In this document: in pieces, positions 13,975 to 22,615 of the stretch
Layout of the letters: each line of letters starts with the position of its first letter
Position numbering within the stretch: the stretch's first letter is position 1
Notes under the pieces: generated by a model
What the model was told of the DNA's origin: nothing
Database searches by the model: none
What the model saw: only the letters and a program-made list of their open reading frames with translations
Origin: CAZILN01 sp964540005
GTDB taxonomy: Bacteria; Bacteroidota; Bacteroidia; Bacteroidales; SM23-62
Assembly (NCBI GenBank): GCA_964540005.1
Contig: CAZILN010000221.1
Location: forward strand, 1 to 25,735
Direction: 5' to 3'
Length of the DNA: 25,735 nucleotides
Position numbers and translations under genes: made by a program

Positions 13975-15147
13975 TTAATCCCTGCCGTATTTCCTGACAG
14001 AACTTATAATTAACAGGTACAGAAATCCCAGGCATACCATCAACACCCAGGGGACTGCCAGGATGCTGAAGCGGTCGGCAACAACCCCCATCAGGTAATT
14101 GAATGTGATATTCCCCAGCAGCGCAATGGAAAATACCAGGCTGTAGGCCGTTCCGCGAAGACCGGAGAACAGGCTTCCCACATATCCGAGCACTACCGGA
14201 AAAACCGCTGACGTTCCGAACCCGAGTATTCCAAGCGCTATATAGAAAAAGACCGGCTCCGGTGATACCAGGATTATCAGTACACCGGATAATATTATGA
14301 AAAGTGAAACCACCAGAATTACAAAGGACCTTATCTTCCGGAGCAGGCCGGCAAGCAGTAACCTGGTAAGTGTGAGGCACAGAACGAAAACACTCAGTCC
14401 CATCAGGGCCATGGTTTCTGAAAAGTTAACTCCTGTCTGCAGAAAACTGGTTGTCCAGTTGTTTATGATACCCTCAAGAGCACTCTCGAAAAAGAGGATC
14501 AGTCCAAGTACCAGCAACCCGCGATTTTTGATTACAGCCAGGAAGGACCTGAGCGGGATGCTTTGTGTTTGTTTTGGAGCAGGAAATCTGATCACTGCAA
14601 AGTAGAAGACCGGGATAATCAGGAAAAAACCGATATAGGAGATTTTTCGTTCAAATCCCCAGGCTTCCGGCAGCAGTGCCATTAACAAGGGAACACCCAG
14701 GGCGCCTATTCCGAAAAAAGCACCCAGGAGGCTTAGGTTGGCACCGCGGGTCCCGGGCCTTTCAGAACTGATGTCGGCCACCAGTGCATTTGTCCCACCG
14801 TTCAGGATCCCGCCCCCGATACCCATAAGAATGAATATCACCTGCAACTGAAGTAGGTTGCCGGAATAAGCAATGCTCTCCATTCCAAGTATTATAAGCA
14901 AGGTAGATATAATGAAAGGCACCCGGTAACTATACCGGTCGACAATGGGACCAAATATGAGGGATCCGAGTAAAATTCCCATAGGAAGCAGTGAAGCCAG
15001 CAGTCCGGCCTGCACAGTATCCATCTCAAATTTAACTATTATGGAAGGCAGCACAGAACCCAGGCTGATGAACCCCACACCGAATAAAAGCAGACCCAGT
15101 CCGGCAGCCAGAAATACTGGTTTGAAACTGTATGATTCTTCCATCAT
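13975..15147 (-). CDS. MFS sugar transporter
   Basis: This 390-residue major facilitator superfamily permease has about 12 hydrophobic helices in two halves. The loop after helix 2 carries GPIVDRYSYR, the MFS motif A (G-x-x-x-D-R-x-x-R). It looks like bacterial sugar:proton symporters of the FucP/NagP-like group, but the substrate cannot be set by eye. The ATG at 15147 overlaps the ROK stop codon in an ATGA arrangement, which fixes the start; an in-frame ATG at 15144 is the alternative. Coupling to a sugar kinase implies that it imports the unphosphorylated sugar that the kinase then phosphorylates. Confidence 0.85.
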   Translation of the reverse strand: MMEESYSFKPVFLAAGLGLLLFGVGFISLGSVLPSIIVKFEMDTVQAGLLASLLPMGILLGSLIFGPIVDRYSYRVPFIISTLLIILGMESIAYSGNLLQLQVIFILMGIGGGILNGGTNALVADISSERPGTRGANLSLLGAFFGIGALGVPLLMALLPEAWGFERKISYIGFFLIIPVFYFAVIRFPAPKQTQSIPLRSFLAVIKNRGLLVLGLILFFESALEGIINNWTTSFLQTGVNFSETMALMGLSVFVLCLTLTRLLLAGLLRKIRSFVILVVSLFIILSGVLIILVSPEPVFFYIALGILGFGTSAVFPVVLGYVGSLFSGLRGTAYSLVFSIALLGNITFNYLMGVVADRFSILAVPWVLMVCLGFLYLLIISSVRKYGRD

Positions 15148-16076
15148 TTCTGATCTTTCATTAAAGCCAGTTTTGCCGCTCCGTAAATCCCTGCATCCTG
15201 TTCCAGCTGTGATGTCACAAATTCTGCCTGTCCTATACTCATGGGCTGGGCCCATTTCCCTGCTTCTTTATATATTTCATCAAGCAGTTGTGCGCCTGGA
15301 CCGAATACCCCTCCTCCGAAGATTATTTTCTCAGGATTGAAAAGGCTTACCAGGTTGGCACAGGCTTTCCCCCAGAACCTGACAGCTAGCCTGATTATCT
15401 CAGTCGCATCAGGATCACCTGCATTGTAAGCCTTAAAGACATCGCTTGCAGCAGGATCGCCTTCCATCACCTCCCTTGCCCTCCTGGCTATGCCGGTCCC
15501 TGAAGCATGGTATTCAAAACAACCACAATCCTCATATTCAGGCAACCATGGATCAGTGAGGGCCAGCCAGCCTACCGCCCCTGCGATATTGTTTGCACCC
15601 CGTATAAGCCTGCCGTCCACCATGATCCCTGCCCCTATCCCGGTGCCAACGGCCAGGAAAATAGCATTTTTACAGCCCTCTGCAGCTCCCCTCCAGGTCT
15701 CCCCCAGTATATAACAACTGCGGTCACTGTCTATGCTGATATCGATCTGTCGCGGTGCCAGCTCATCGCATAATTCCTGTCTCAAGGGATAATCTTCCCA
15801 GCCGGATATGTTCGGGGCCCATACTGTGCCCGCCAGTGAATGGTAAATACCCGGTACGGCTATCCCGGCACCTGATACTGCCAGTCCATTCCCATCTGTC
15901 CATTCAAGCAGTTGACTGATCAGTTCAAGTATCAGTTCGCCTACTTCCTCACCCTCACGTTTCTCTATGTAGAGAACACTCTTGGGCGAAATCATGGTTC
16001 CCGTATCAAAAACGCCACCGGCTATTTTAGTACCGCCCAGATCAATTCCCAGTACTATTTTTTCCTGTGGTTCCAA
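15144..16076 (-). CDS. ROK-family sugar kinase with atypical zinc motif
   Basis: This 310-residue kinase has the ROK signatures: ATP-binding GIDLGGTK (10-17), GIAVPG (71-76), the catalytic Asp118 in SIDSDRS, and AVGTGIGAGIMVDGRLIRGANNIAG (142-166). It phosphorylates glucose, a hexosamine or a similar sugar. The usual zinc site, a GH near the end of the first motif block followed by CxCGxxGCxE, is changed: the stretch reads GAVGWLAL (Trp170 at the His position) and only DCGCFE (Cys184, Cys186) remains. So the metal site is probably lost or altered, as in some divergent ROK kinases. No helix-turn-helix is present, so it is an enzyme and not a NagC-like repressor. It leads the minus-strand operon and overlaps the MFS gene by 4 nt. 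Confidence 0.88.
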   Translation of the reverse strand: MEPQEKIVLGIDLGGTKIAGGVFDTGTMISPKSVLYIEKREGEEVGELILELISQLLEWTDGNGLAVSGAGIAVPGIYHSLAGTVWAPNISGWEDYPLRQELCDELAPRQIDISIDSDRSCYILGETWRGAAEGCKNAIFLAVGTGIGAGIMVDGRLIRGANNIAGAVGWLALTDPWLPEYEDCGCFEYHASGTGIARRAREVMEGDPAASDVFKAYNAGDPDATEIIRLAVRFWGKACANLVSLFNPEKIIFGGGVFGPGAQLLDEIYKEAGKWAQPMSIGQAEFVTSQLEQDAGIYGAAKLALMKDQK

Positions 16077-16141
16077 TTCAGTATAATATATTATTCATTC
16101 CCAGGTGGGTCAGCCGGAAGATCTTCATAAAACCACGGTAA

Positions 16142-16154
16142 TCCAGTGACTGGA
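16142..16154. promoter_or_regulatory. Short palindrome between divergent ROK and nagB operons
   Basis: TCCAGT-G-ACTGGA is a perfect 6-bp dyad with one central base, in the 250-bp gap upstream of the ROK operon. It could bind a regulator. It is short enough to occur by chance. Confidence 0.25.
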
Positions 16155-16237
16155 GATTCATGTGTGGAGAAAATTAATAAAGGTAAAGATACTACTATGA
16201 AGCAAAAGTCAAATTGCATTTTAATAACCGATAAAAA

Positions 16238-16268
16238 TTGAATTATATAGAAAATGCTAGTAACTTTG
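16238..16268 (+). promoter_or_regulatory. Bacteroidota-type promoter of nagB-GH26 operon
   Basis: TAACTTTG (16261-16268) fits the -7 consensus TAnnTTTG exactly, and TTG at 16238-16240 lies 20 nt upstream, within the usual 19-23 spacing to the -33 element. Transcription would begin near 16274, giving a leader of about 53 nt before the nagB ATG at 16327. Of the sites checked in the window it has the best spacing. Confidence 0.6.
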
Positions 16269-16326
16269 GGAGTGACCATATGTAATATATTAAATAGCCA
16301 GTTCTTTACACCTAAACTCTATCCCT

Positions 16327-17142
16327 ATGAAGATAATCATTAAAAAAGATCCCGAGGAGGTCGGAGCCTGGGTTGCACAATACACTCTTAACAGGATCAA
16401 AGCATACAAACCAACCAAAGACAAGCCCTTTATACTGGGATTACCCACCGGGTCCTCCCCGGTACCGACGTACAAGGAATTTATCAGGTTGCATAAAGAA
16501 GGCAAGCTGTCCTTTGAAAACATCATCACCTTCAACATGGATGAGTATGTGGACCTTCCTGAAGACCACCCGGAAAGTTATCACTACTTCATGTACAAAT
16601 ACCTTTTCGATCATGTGGATATACCGCCTGAAAACATAAATTTTCTGAATGGTAATGCCCCGGACCTGGAAAAGGTCTGCCGTGATTATGAGGAAAAAAT
16701 CAAAAAATACGGGGGGATAGATCTCTTCCTGGGGGGTATAGGGGCTGATGGCCATATAGCTTTTAATGAACCGGGATCTTCACTGGCCTCACGAACAAGG
16801 ATAAAGACCCTTTCCTATGAAACCATACTGGATAATTCCCGGTTTTTTAATGATGATATGTCCAAGGTACCTACAACAGCCCTGACTGTAGGTGTTGGGA
16901 CAGTTATGGATGCCAAAGAAGTACTCATCATAATTACAGGTTACTCCAAGGCACGCGCCCTGCGGATGGTTGTGGAAGGCAGCATCAGCCATATGTGGAC
17001 AGTCTCTGCCCTGCAGATGCATCCGAACGGGATAATTGTCTGTGATGATGATGCCACCATGGAACTGCAGGTGGAAACAGTCAAGTACTTCAAGGATATC
17101 GAGACCATTTCTGAAAAAAGGATGCCCGGACAAAAACAGTAA
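16327..17142 (+). CDS. nagB: Glucosamine-6-phosphate deaminase NagB
   Basis: NagB converts glucosamine 6-phosphate to fructose 6-phosphate and ammonia, joining amino-sugar breakdown to glycolysis. The 271-residue protein is close to the usual bacterial length. Catalytic residues sit at the standard positions: Asp72 in NMDEY, and Asp141, His143 and Glu148 in GIGADGHIAFNEPGSS; phosphate-binding TGSSP is at 41-45. It starts about 53 nt after a predicted promoter and is followed 3 nt later by a GH26 gene, so the two are one transcript. The opposite strand carries a ROK kinase and transporter that may feed it. nagA is not in the window. The identification is secure. Confidence 0.95.
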   Translation: MKIIIKKDPEEVGAWVAQYTLNRIKAYKPTKDKPFILGLPTGSSPVPTYKEFIRLHKEGKLSFENIITFNMDEYVDLPEDHPESYHYFMYKYLFDHVDIPPENINFLNGNAPDLEKVCRDYEEKIKKYGGIDLFLGGIGADGHIAFNEPGSSLASRTRIKTLSYETILDNSRFFNDDMSKVPTTALTVGVGTVMDAKEVLIIITGYSKARALRMVVEGSISHMWTVSALQMHPNGIIVCDDDATMELQVETVKYFKDIETISEKRMPGQKQ

Positions 17143-17145
17143 ATT

Positions 17146-18189
17146 ATGCTAAAATCTCTTTCTACCTTCCTGACAACAATCCTCCTGGCTTCTGGTTTGA
17201 ATATCTATTCCCAGAAGAATGTCAAACCTGTCACTCCTGATGCCTCTGAGGAAGCAGTGGCACTGCTGGAATATATTTACTCAATTTCCGGCAAGCATAC
17301 CATGTCAGGACAGCACTGTGCCCCGCTGGTAGGTTCTACAAGGCTTTCAGTGGTTCACAGGACAACAGGGGGGCATTACCCTGCTCTTTTCGGACAGGAC
17401 TTCGGCTTCAGTTATCCGGGATACTGGGACGGCATCAATTACCGGCAGAGGATCGTGGATGAGGCCATACGCAGGCACGAGGAAGGATTTGTCATAACCA
17501 TTATGTGGCATGCGGTACCACCCACCCAGGATGAACCGGTCGCCTTCCGGGAATCCATACAGGGCAAACTGACTGACGCAGAATGGCAGGAGCTGGTAAC
17601 ACCCGGGACCGCCCTGAATGAACGCTGGCAGTCACAGGTGGACGTCATCGCCTGGTTCCTTAAACAGCTGGAATATGCTAAAGTACCGGTGTTATGGCGG
17701 CCATACCATGAAATGAACGGCGCCTGGTTCTGGTGGGGAAAGAAGGAAGGCGATGATGGTTACAAGAAACTGTGGCAGATGATGTTTGACCGTTTCGTGA
17801 ATTTCCATGGCCTGGACAACCTTATATGGGTCTACAACACCAATGAATTCAAAGAGGGTGTGGATCCCCACGGGACCTATTATCCCGGAGATGAGTACGT
17901 GGATATTCTTGCTACGGATGTGTATTCCGAGGGTTTTAACCAGGTGAACTATGATCAGCTCCTTGAGCTTGCCGGCGATAAGCCCATAGCACTGGGAGAA
18001 GTGGGCACACCCCCCACACTTGAGAAACTGAGAGAGCAACCCAAATGGACCTGGTTCATGAGATGGGGCGAGCCCTCAGGGCGCGGCGGTGTAGCAGAAC
18101 TGTTCTCAAGCGAGGAGGTCCTGACACTGGAAGATCTGCCCTGGGTAGATATTAAAGATCCCTACATGCATTACCCTGTACTGAAATAG
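17146..18189 (+). CDS. GH26 glycoside hydrolase (beta-mannanase type)
   Basis: This 347-residue secreted family GH26 enzyme is a (beta/alpha)8 barrel that usually hydrolyses beta-1,4-mannan; a few GH26 members are beta-1,3-xylanases or act on mixed-linkage glucans. A signal peptide (residues 1-22) is followed by SGKHTMSGQHC, the acid/base Glu189 in WRPYHEMNGAWFWWG, and the nucleophile Glu285 in IALGEVG. Both catalytic residues are present in normal context, as is GYWDG. The domain fills the protein; no carbohydrate-binding module is visible. It begins 3 nt after the nagB stop, an unusual coupling of a polysaccharidase with an amino-sugar enzyme. It ends 6 nt from the convergent GH106 gene. 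Family is secure; mannan as substrate is likely but unproven. Confidence 0.9.
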   Translation: MLKSLSTFLTTILLASGLNIYSQKNVKPVTPDASEEAVALLEYIYSISGKHTMSGQHCAPLVGSTRLSVVHRTTGGHYPALFGQDFGFSYPGYWDGINYRQRIVDEAIRRHEEGFVITIMWHAVPPTQDEPVAFRESIQGKLTDAEWQELVTPGTALNERWQSQVDVIAWFLKQLEYAKVPVLWRPYHEMNGAWFWWGKKEGDDGYKKLWQMMFDRFVNFHGLDNLIWVYNTNEFKEGVDPHGTYYPGDEYVDILATDVYSEGFNQVNYDQLLELAGDKPIALGEVGTPPTLEKLREQPKWTWFMRWGEPSGRGGVAELFSSEEVLTLEDLPWVDIKDPYMHYPVLK

Positions 18190-18195
18190 ATCATA

Positions 18196-21100
18196 CTACT
18201 CAGCAAGGCTTACATAATTCTTAATTAATCTCAGCGGCCCCATAAGTCCGGTTGGCTTCAGGGTGGTTTCAGCGCTCAGATAGTTTTCCACAGATGTTGA
18301 GGTCCACACATTCCGGAGCTCTCCATATTCCCTGTAATCCCCGATTATCCTGTTCCGGTAGGCAGTGGTAAGGACCACCTCCAGCCGGTTTTGTTCCTGC
18401 AGCAGACCGCTGACATCAAAGCTCATACCCGGCATCCAGGCATTCCCCAAACTTTCACCGTTGAGGCTGACCTGGGCAATTGCCTCCACATTGCCCATAT
18501 CCAAAAGAACAGGTCCCCCGGCTCCTGTAAATCCTGCCGGAAGATCGAAAGCTATGGTATATGTGGCTGTCCCGGCAAAATACTTTATATCATCCCTGTC
18601 AAAATCAGCCAGGGATCTCAAATCAGTAATCTCCTGATCTTCAATACCTTCCTGGTATGCAGCCCTGAATTCAATCCTGCCCTTGAAATCTGTGATCTCA
18701 TAGATTTCGGGTGATCTGAGTGTTGTTTCTATCCTGTCGCCATCACTTATAGTAAAAACATAGTCCCCTGACTCACTGGGAGTGATCATGAATCCCTCTT
18801 CTGTCTTTGTTACAAGGGGCAATCTGTTATTGTTATCAAGTGAATCCAATACAGGGAAAAGCTGTTTGCCCTCTTTTTCCACCATTGTAATGTGGACTTC
18901 GTCCGCAACCGGTGTAAATACAAAAAACAGGGCCTGTCCGGGTTTATAACTTACCGGTATCCGGATGAGTCCATTCTCAACTGAATAGATGGCCGGTTTT
19001 ACCCGGCTGCCATCAACCGGGTCCCATATCTCCGGTAACTTATTCCCGGTACGAAACAGGCAGTCCCGGTGAATTGCCTTATCCTGCTGGTTGAATACAA
19101 AGAATACATCCTTATCACCCGGTTTCTTATGGATGAACATCAGCTCAAGCCCGTCAGCGCTGCAGGTCATGAACTGGTGAGGGGTCTTCAGTTCACGCAA
19201 TACATCTTCCAGTGACTTTCCATGGATTACCCTGCCCTGGCCATATGTATTCTCCTGTATATCGTTCCCGTCGATAGCTCCCCAGAGATCATCCGACAGC
19301 TTCCTGAATTCATCCTGCTCTGTCCTGGTAGATATTAGTGACAGCATCCTTTCCGGTCTGGGTCCGCACACTACAGCACCCTTCTCAACCAGTTTGGCTA
19401 TCACTTGCAGGCTGGCCATTTCCATGACAGGATTATCAGGCAATACCAGCAGGCCGGATTCCTGGTCACCGGATACAATGATCTTCCCGTCCCGCACCTC
19501 CGTCATATTCTTCAGTACATCAAAATTACATGCAGAGGCCCGGTAGCCATAAGGCAATCCAAGGATGGTCCTGTTCAGGGTTGATTGTGGAAGCTGGTCT
19601 CCCAGGTAAAAAAGCACATCATTGACGACATTTCCTTTTTGAAGTACATACTGCACCCTCTTATGGTATTCCATCCACCCGTATACCTGGTGCCACCAGG
19701 GATTGTTCCTGTTAAAATGGGCTGCCCAGCGTCCCAGGGTCATGCCGGGTTTTAGCTCCAGCGGCTGGTGAACATATGAATGCAGGATCATCTGGTTGAT
19801 ACCGGAACAGAAGGCCCTGTCACCGAAAGATTTCAGGTTGGCAGGCGATTCGCTGTAATGTGCGTAACCGGTATAAGCTTCTGCGGCAAGGACAGGTTTT
19901 CCATAACAACTAACTGCCCAGGATGGAAATTCAGCAATTGTTGCCGCGGATGGATCATACACGGGATATACTTTCTCAGGATCATTCCCGGCCCAGAATT
20001 CAAACATTGGAAGGTCTATGAACTCATTGGTTTTCAGTATATCGACAGGAGGATATCTGGTACCCCCGTATATTACTTCAGCATGCAGTTCTATCCCCTG
20101 CTCATGACAGAGATCACTGAAATGCCTGTAATAGTTATCTTCAATCATCCCGGCTATGGTCTTCCTGAAATCATACAAAAAGGCTTCTGAGAGTGAAGCA
20201 TCCCCCACTGTCTCCCCGCAAAGCACAGGGATCCATGGAATAATGCTGTACCCGCTTGACTGCTCAAACGCCTCCTCAAAATTGTGTGTCCAGTTCTGGT
20301 AAAAACACTCCCAGCTGTCTATCAACAGGAACTTGAAGGTATTTCCTGCCATGTTCCCGGACAGGTCAATTAATTTCTGCCCATAATTTTCGAAATGAAG
20401 GTCCACGGCTGCCTTATCCATCTTATCACATTCGAGTCCGGTACCTTCGGCTGTAGCCGGACCGTTTGTTTTGCCGGTTGTGGTATATCCGAAACGCAAT
20501 ACCATCCAGTCCCCTTCAGGAGCGTCCCACTGCAGGGAACCCTCACTGTTCATACTGGCTGTGATATCAATAATGCTGCTCTCAGGCAGAACGTCAGCAG
20601 CCTCATCCAGGATTTCCATCTTATCAAAATTCATGATATTCCCGGCCTGTACCGATACCGATTTTTCAAGCAGGTAAGGTATGTCAGGTGAATATGAAGG
20701 CTTCTCATCCTGCCCAAGCAGTTCGATCTCACCTATAAGCACAGAGGAATAACCATAGGCCGTGGACTTGTCTCCGACCATTATCCTGAAAAAGGAAGCC
20801 CTGGTTTCCGGCAGGTCGAAGATAAATGATCTGTTCAGCCCCTTGCTGCTTGCTTTCCCGATCTCCCTGAAACGCTTGCCGTCATCGGAAGCCAGGATGG
20901 TATAATTGATCCTTACCTGAGAGATCTCTCCCCACATAAAGACCCCCCGTGGATGAATGGCAAGCCTTTCCGCAGTAAATCCCTCCTCAAATACTATCTC
21001 AATCAGGTCCCCGCTCTGGACTGTTAGACTGCTTAAGGGATTAGCATCCGCAAGAACCGAGGCATCGGCGGATCCGTTCAGGGTGATCCCTGGAGCAGCC

Positions 21101-21699
21101 TCCCGGAATGAATTGAGGCCTCCGGTAACAGGATAGGCAACAACTGCCACATCCCTGTAAAAATCATGTTCTGCAAAGGGTTTACCCAGCTTCAGGCTGA
21201 CTTGTCCACCACCCTGTACAAAGGTCTTGCTCCAGGTATACTGCTTCATAGACATCTCAGGAGTGATCCATGGTCCGCCGCTGGTGCTCCAGCCGTCACA
21301 ATTATGGGCCCCGATTGTAATGCCCAGGCGGTTTGCTTCCTCCAGGGCCCACCGGAACATTGCATACCACTGCTCACTGTCAAACAGTACCCGGGGCACA
21401 CCAAAATCTTTCCCGTTGAACAGGCCGATATTCAGAATGGTTGCCTGGGATATCCCCTGCTGCTTCATACTCTCCAGGTCGCGGGTAATGCCTTCCCTGC
21501 TTACGGCTCCATCCATCCAGTGCCACCAGGTATGTACCCGGTATTCCCCGGACGGGTCAATAAATGCAGCATGATCCGGTCCGGGTTCGGCGAGTTTTCT
21601 TTCACAGGAAACAAGAGCCAGGATGACAGAAACAAGGATCACAGGAATAGAGACCGGTATCTTCCATCCTTTTTTCAGCTTACAAATCAGGGTGTTCAT
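18196..21699 (-). CDS. GH106 alpha-L-rhamnosidase (lipoprotein)
   Basis: This 1167-residue secreted enzyme of the GH106 type (PF17132) removes terminal alpha-L-rhamnose, for example from rhamnogalacturonan or arabinogalactan. A lipoprotein signal ends at Cys33 (ALVSC). The early signature HTWWHWMDGAVSREGITRDLE and IGAHNCDGWSTSGGPWITPE is characteristic. Candidate catalytic Glu residues by motif are Glu541 (LHAEV) and Glu607 (AAEAY). The C-terminal part (about 960-1160) is beta-sandwich-like with ATYTIAFDLP and VSLNGESLGNAW, as in GH2-type accessory domains. Length is normal. The ATG at 21699 opens the signal peptide. An 82-bp gap with a strong hairpin separates it from the lipoprotein gene upstream. 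Family is confident; the exact linkage is not. Confidence 0.88.
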   Translation of the reverse strand: MNTLICKLKKGWKIPVSIPVILVSVILALVSCERKLAEPGPDHAAFIDPSGEYRVHTWWHWMDGAVSREGITRDLESMKQQGISQATILNIGLFNGKDFGVPRVLFDSEQWYAMFRWALEEANRLGITIGAHNCDGWSTSGGPWITPEMSMKQYTWSKTFVQGGGQVSLKLGKPFAEHDFYRDVAVVAYPVTGGLNSFREAAPGITLNGSADASVLADANPLSSLTVQSGDLIEIVFEEGFTAERLAIHPRGVFMWGEISQVRINYTILASDDGKRFREIGKASSKGLNRSFIFDLPETRASFFRIMVGDKSTAYGYSSVLIGEIELLGQDEKPSYSPDIPYLLEKSVSVQAGNIMNFDKMEILDEAADVLPESSIIDITASMNSEGSLQWDAPEGDWMVLRFGYTTTGKTNGPATAEGTGLECDKMDKAAVDLHFENYGQKLIDLSGNMAGNTFKFLLIDSWECFYQNWTHNFEEAFEQSSGYSIIPWIPVLCGETVGDASLSEAFLYDFRKTIAGMIEDNYYRHFSDLCHEQGIELHAEVIYGGTRYPPVDILKTNEFIDLPMFEFWAGNDPEKVYPVYDPSAATIAEFPSWAVSCYGKPVLAAEAYTGYAHYSESPANLKSFGDRAFCSGINQMILHSYVHQPLELKPGMTLGRWAAHFNRNNPWWHQVYGWMEYHKRVQYVLQKGNVVNDVLFYLGDQLPQSTLNRTILGLPYGYRASACNFDVLKNMTEVRDGKIIVSGDQESGLLVLPDNPVMEMASLQVIAKLVEKGAVVCGPRPERMLSLISTRTEQDEFRKLSDDLWGAIDGNDIQENTYGQGRVIHGKSLEDVLRELKTPHQFMTCSADGLELMFIHKKPGDKDVFFVFNQQDKAIHRDCLFRTGNKLPEIWDPVDGSRVKPAIYSVENGLIRIPVSYKPGQALFFVFTPVADEVHITMVEKEGKQLFPVLDSLDNNNRLPLVTKTEEGFMITPSESGDYVFTISDGDRIETTLRSPEIYEITDFKGRIEFRAAYQEGIEDQEITDLRSLADFDRDDIKYFAGTATYTIAFDLPAGFTGAGGPVLLDMGNVEAIAQVSLNGESLGNAWMPGMSFDVSGLLQEQNRLEVVLTTAYRNRIIGDYREYGELRNVWTSTSVENYLSAETTLKPTGLMGPLRLIKNYVSLAE

Positions 21700-21723
21700 T
21701 TTAATTCCTTTCGTTTAATATTT

Positions 21724-21750
21724 GAGAACGAATGCCAGCGCTTCGTTCTC
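21724..21750 (-). promoter_or_regulatory. 9-bp-stem hairpin upstream of GH106 gene
   Basis: GAGAACGAA (21724-21732) and TTCGTTCTC (21742-21750) form a perfect stem around the 9-nt loop TGCCAGCGC. It lies 25 nt upstream of the GH106 start and after the preceding lipoprotein gene. On the minus strand it is followed by AAATATTAAACG, not a T-run, so a factor-independent terminator is unlikely. The dyad could be an operator (it resembles LacI-family sites with a central GCGC) or an mRNA stabiliser. Confidence 0.45.
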
Positions 21751-21781
21751 TCATTATATAATTATTAAAATACAGACTAAG

Positions 21782-22519
21782 CTATTCCAGGTAGATCAGT
21801 TTAATAGCAGATGCTTCTTCCACTGATCCGTCAGAACCTGAAGGTTCCAATGAAATCTGCAGTGCCTCGATATCCGATATCCTGAATTCCCCTTTCATAT
21901 CCGCCTTGAGATTTGCAGCCATGAATCCGGGATAGGCAGCAGGACGGTTGATGAAATCCACCTGTTTCAGATCACTCAAAGTTAAGTTGTGCAGGGCCTG
22001 GTCCGGACCAAGTTTTATGGTACCCCCGAACACCGACCCGTCCTTTAGCTGAAGGGCCAGCCGAAGATTACAGCTGTTCCCGGTATCGGAATACCCCAGG
22101 AGCCTGATTGTTGTAACAGTTTGAAGATCCTTTATCCGCCCTGCTATCTTATCCCTGAAATAAAACTTGAAGGAAGCGGACTGCTGTCCCTCAGAAAACC
22201 TGTTCATCGTACTCATCCGGATGACAGTCTCACCGGGAACCCGTGAGGGAAGCAGGGGAAAGAAAGAATTACCATATACGAGTTCCCCATCCGACTCCGC
22301 CTGAAAAATTATAAGAGGTGATTCTGGCCGGCCTCCATCTCCTGGCAAAATACAGCAGGGATACTGAATCTGGTTCTGACGGGGCATCACTCCCGCTGAA
22401 TCGACATATACATCTGCAGCATGATCAACTTCCGGAATTTCCCTGCTACAGACCGTCAGCAGAATTACTACCTGGACAAGCAGGCATATCCTCAGGATAC
22501 CATTTTTTTCAGCTCTCAT
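21782..22519 (-). CDS. Predicted lipoprotein of unknown function
   Basis: I do not recognise this 245-residue protein. It has a lipoprotein signal with the acceptor at about Cys24 (LLTVC). The mature part looks like a single beta-rich domain with ABC-sandwich or carbohydrate-binding character: PLLPSRVPGETVIRMSTMNRF, SASFKFYFRDKIAGRIKDLQ, NLRLALQLKDGSVFGGTIKLGPDQ and DIEALQISLEPSG. It might be a detached non-catalytic module of a glycoside hydrolase, which is inference only. It is upstream of, and codirectional with, the GH106 gene (82-bp gap), and divergent from the GH10 gene. The start at 22519 is supported by the signal peptide. Confidence 0.6.
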   Translation of the reverse strand: MRAEKNGILRICLLVQVVILLTVCSREIPEVDHAADVYVDSAGVMPRQNQIQYPCCILPGDGGRPESPLIIFQAESDGELVYGNSFFPLLPSRVPGETVIRMSTMNRFSEGQQSASFKFYFRDKIAGRIKDLQTVTTIRLLGYSDTGNSCNLRLALQLKDGSVFGGTIKLGPDQALHNLTLSDLKQVDFINRPAAYPGFMAANLKADMKGEFRISDIEALQISLEPSGSDGSVEEASAIKLIYLE

Positions 22520-22615
22520 TATTATTGTTTTTATTATATTAGTAAACTTATAAGCAAGTTCAGCTTTTTCTGAAAATACTCAAAATTTCTTATACAGTGT
22601 TAACAAATTAACATT

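Noticed and set aside
13928..14380. A 150-codon minus-strand frame
   Set aside because: It overlaps the MFS transporter gene in another frame. The MFS frame has the membrane helices and motif A.
21166..21768. A 200-codon plus-strand frame
   Set aside because: It is antisense to the start of the GH106 gene, which has a signal peptide and the family signature there.
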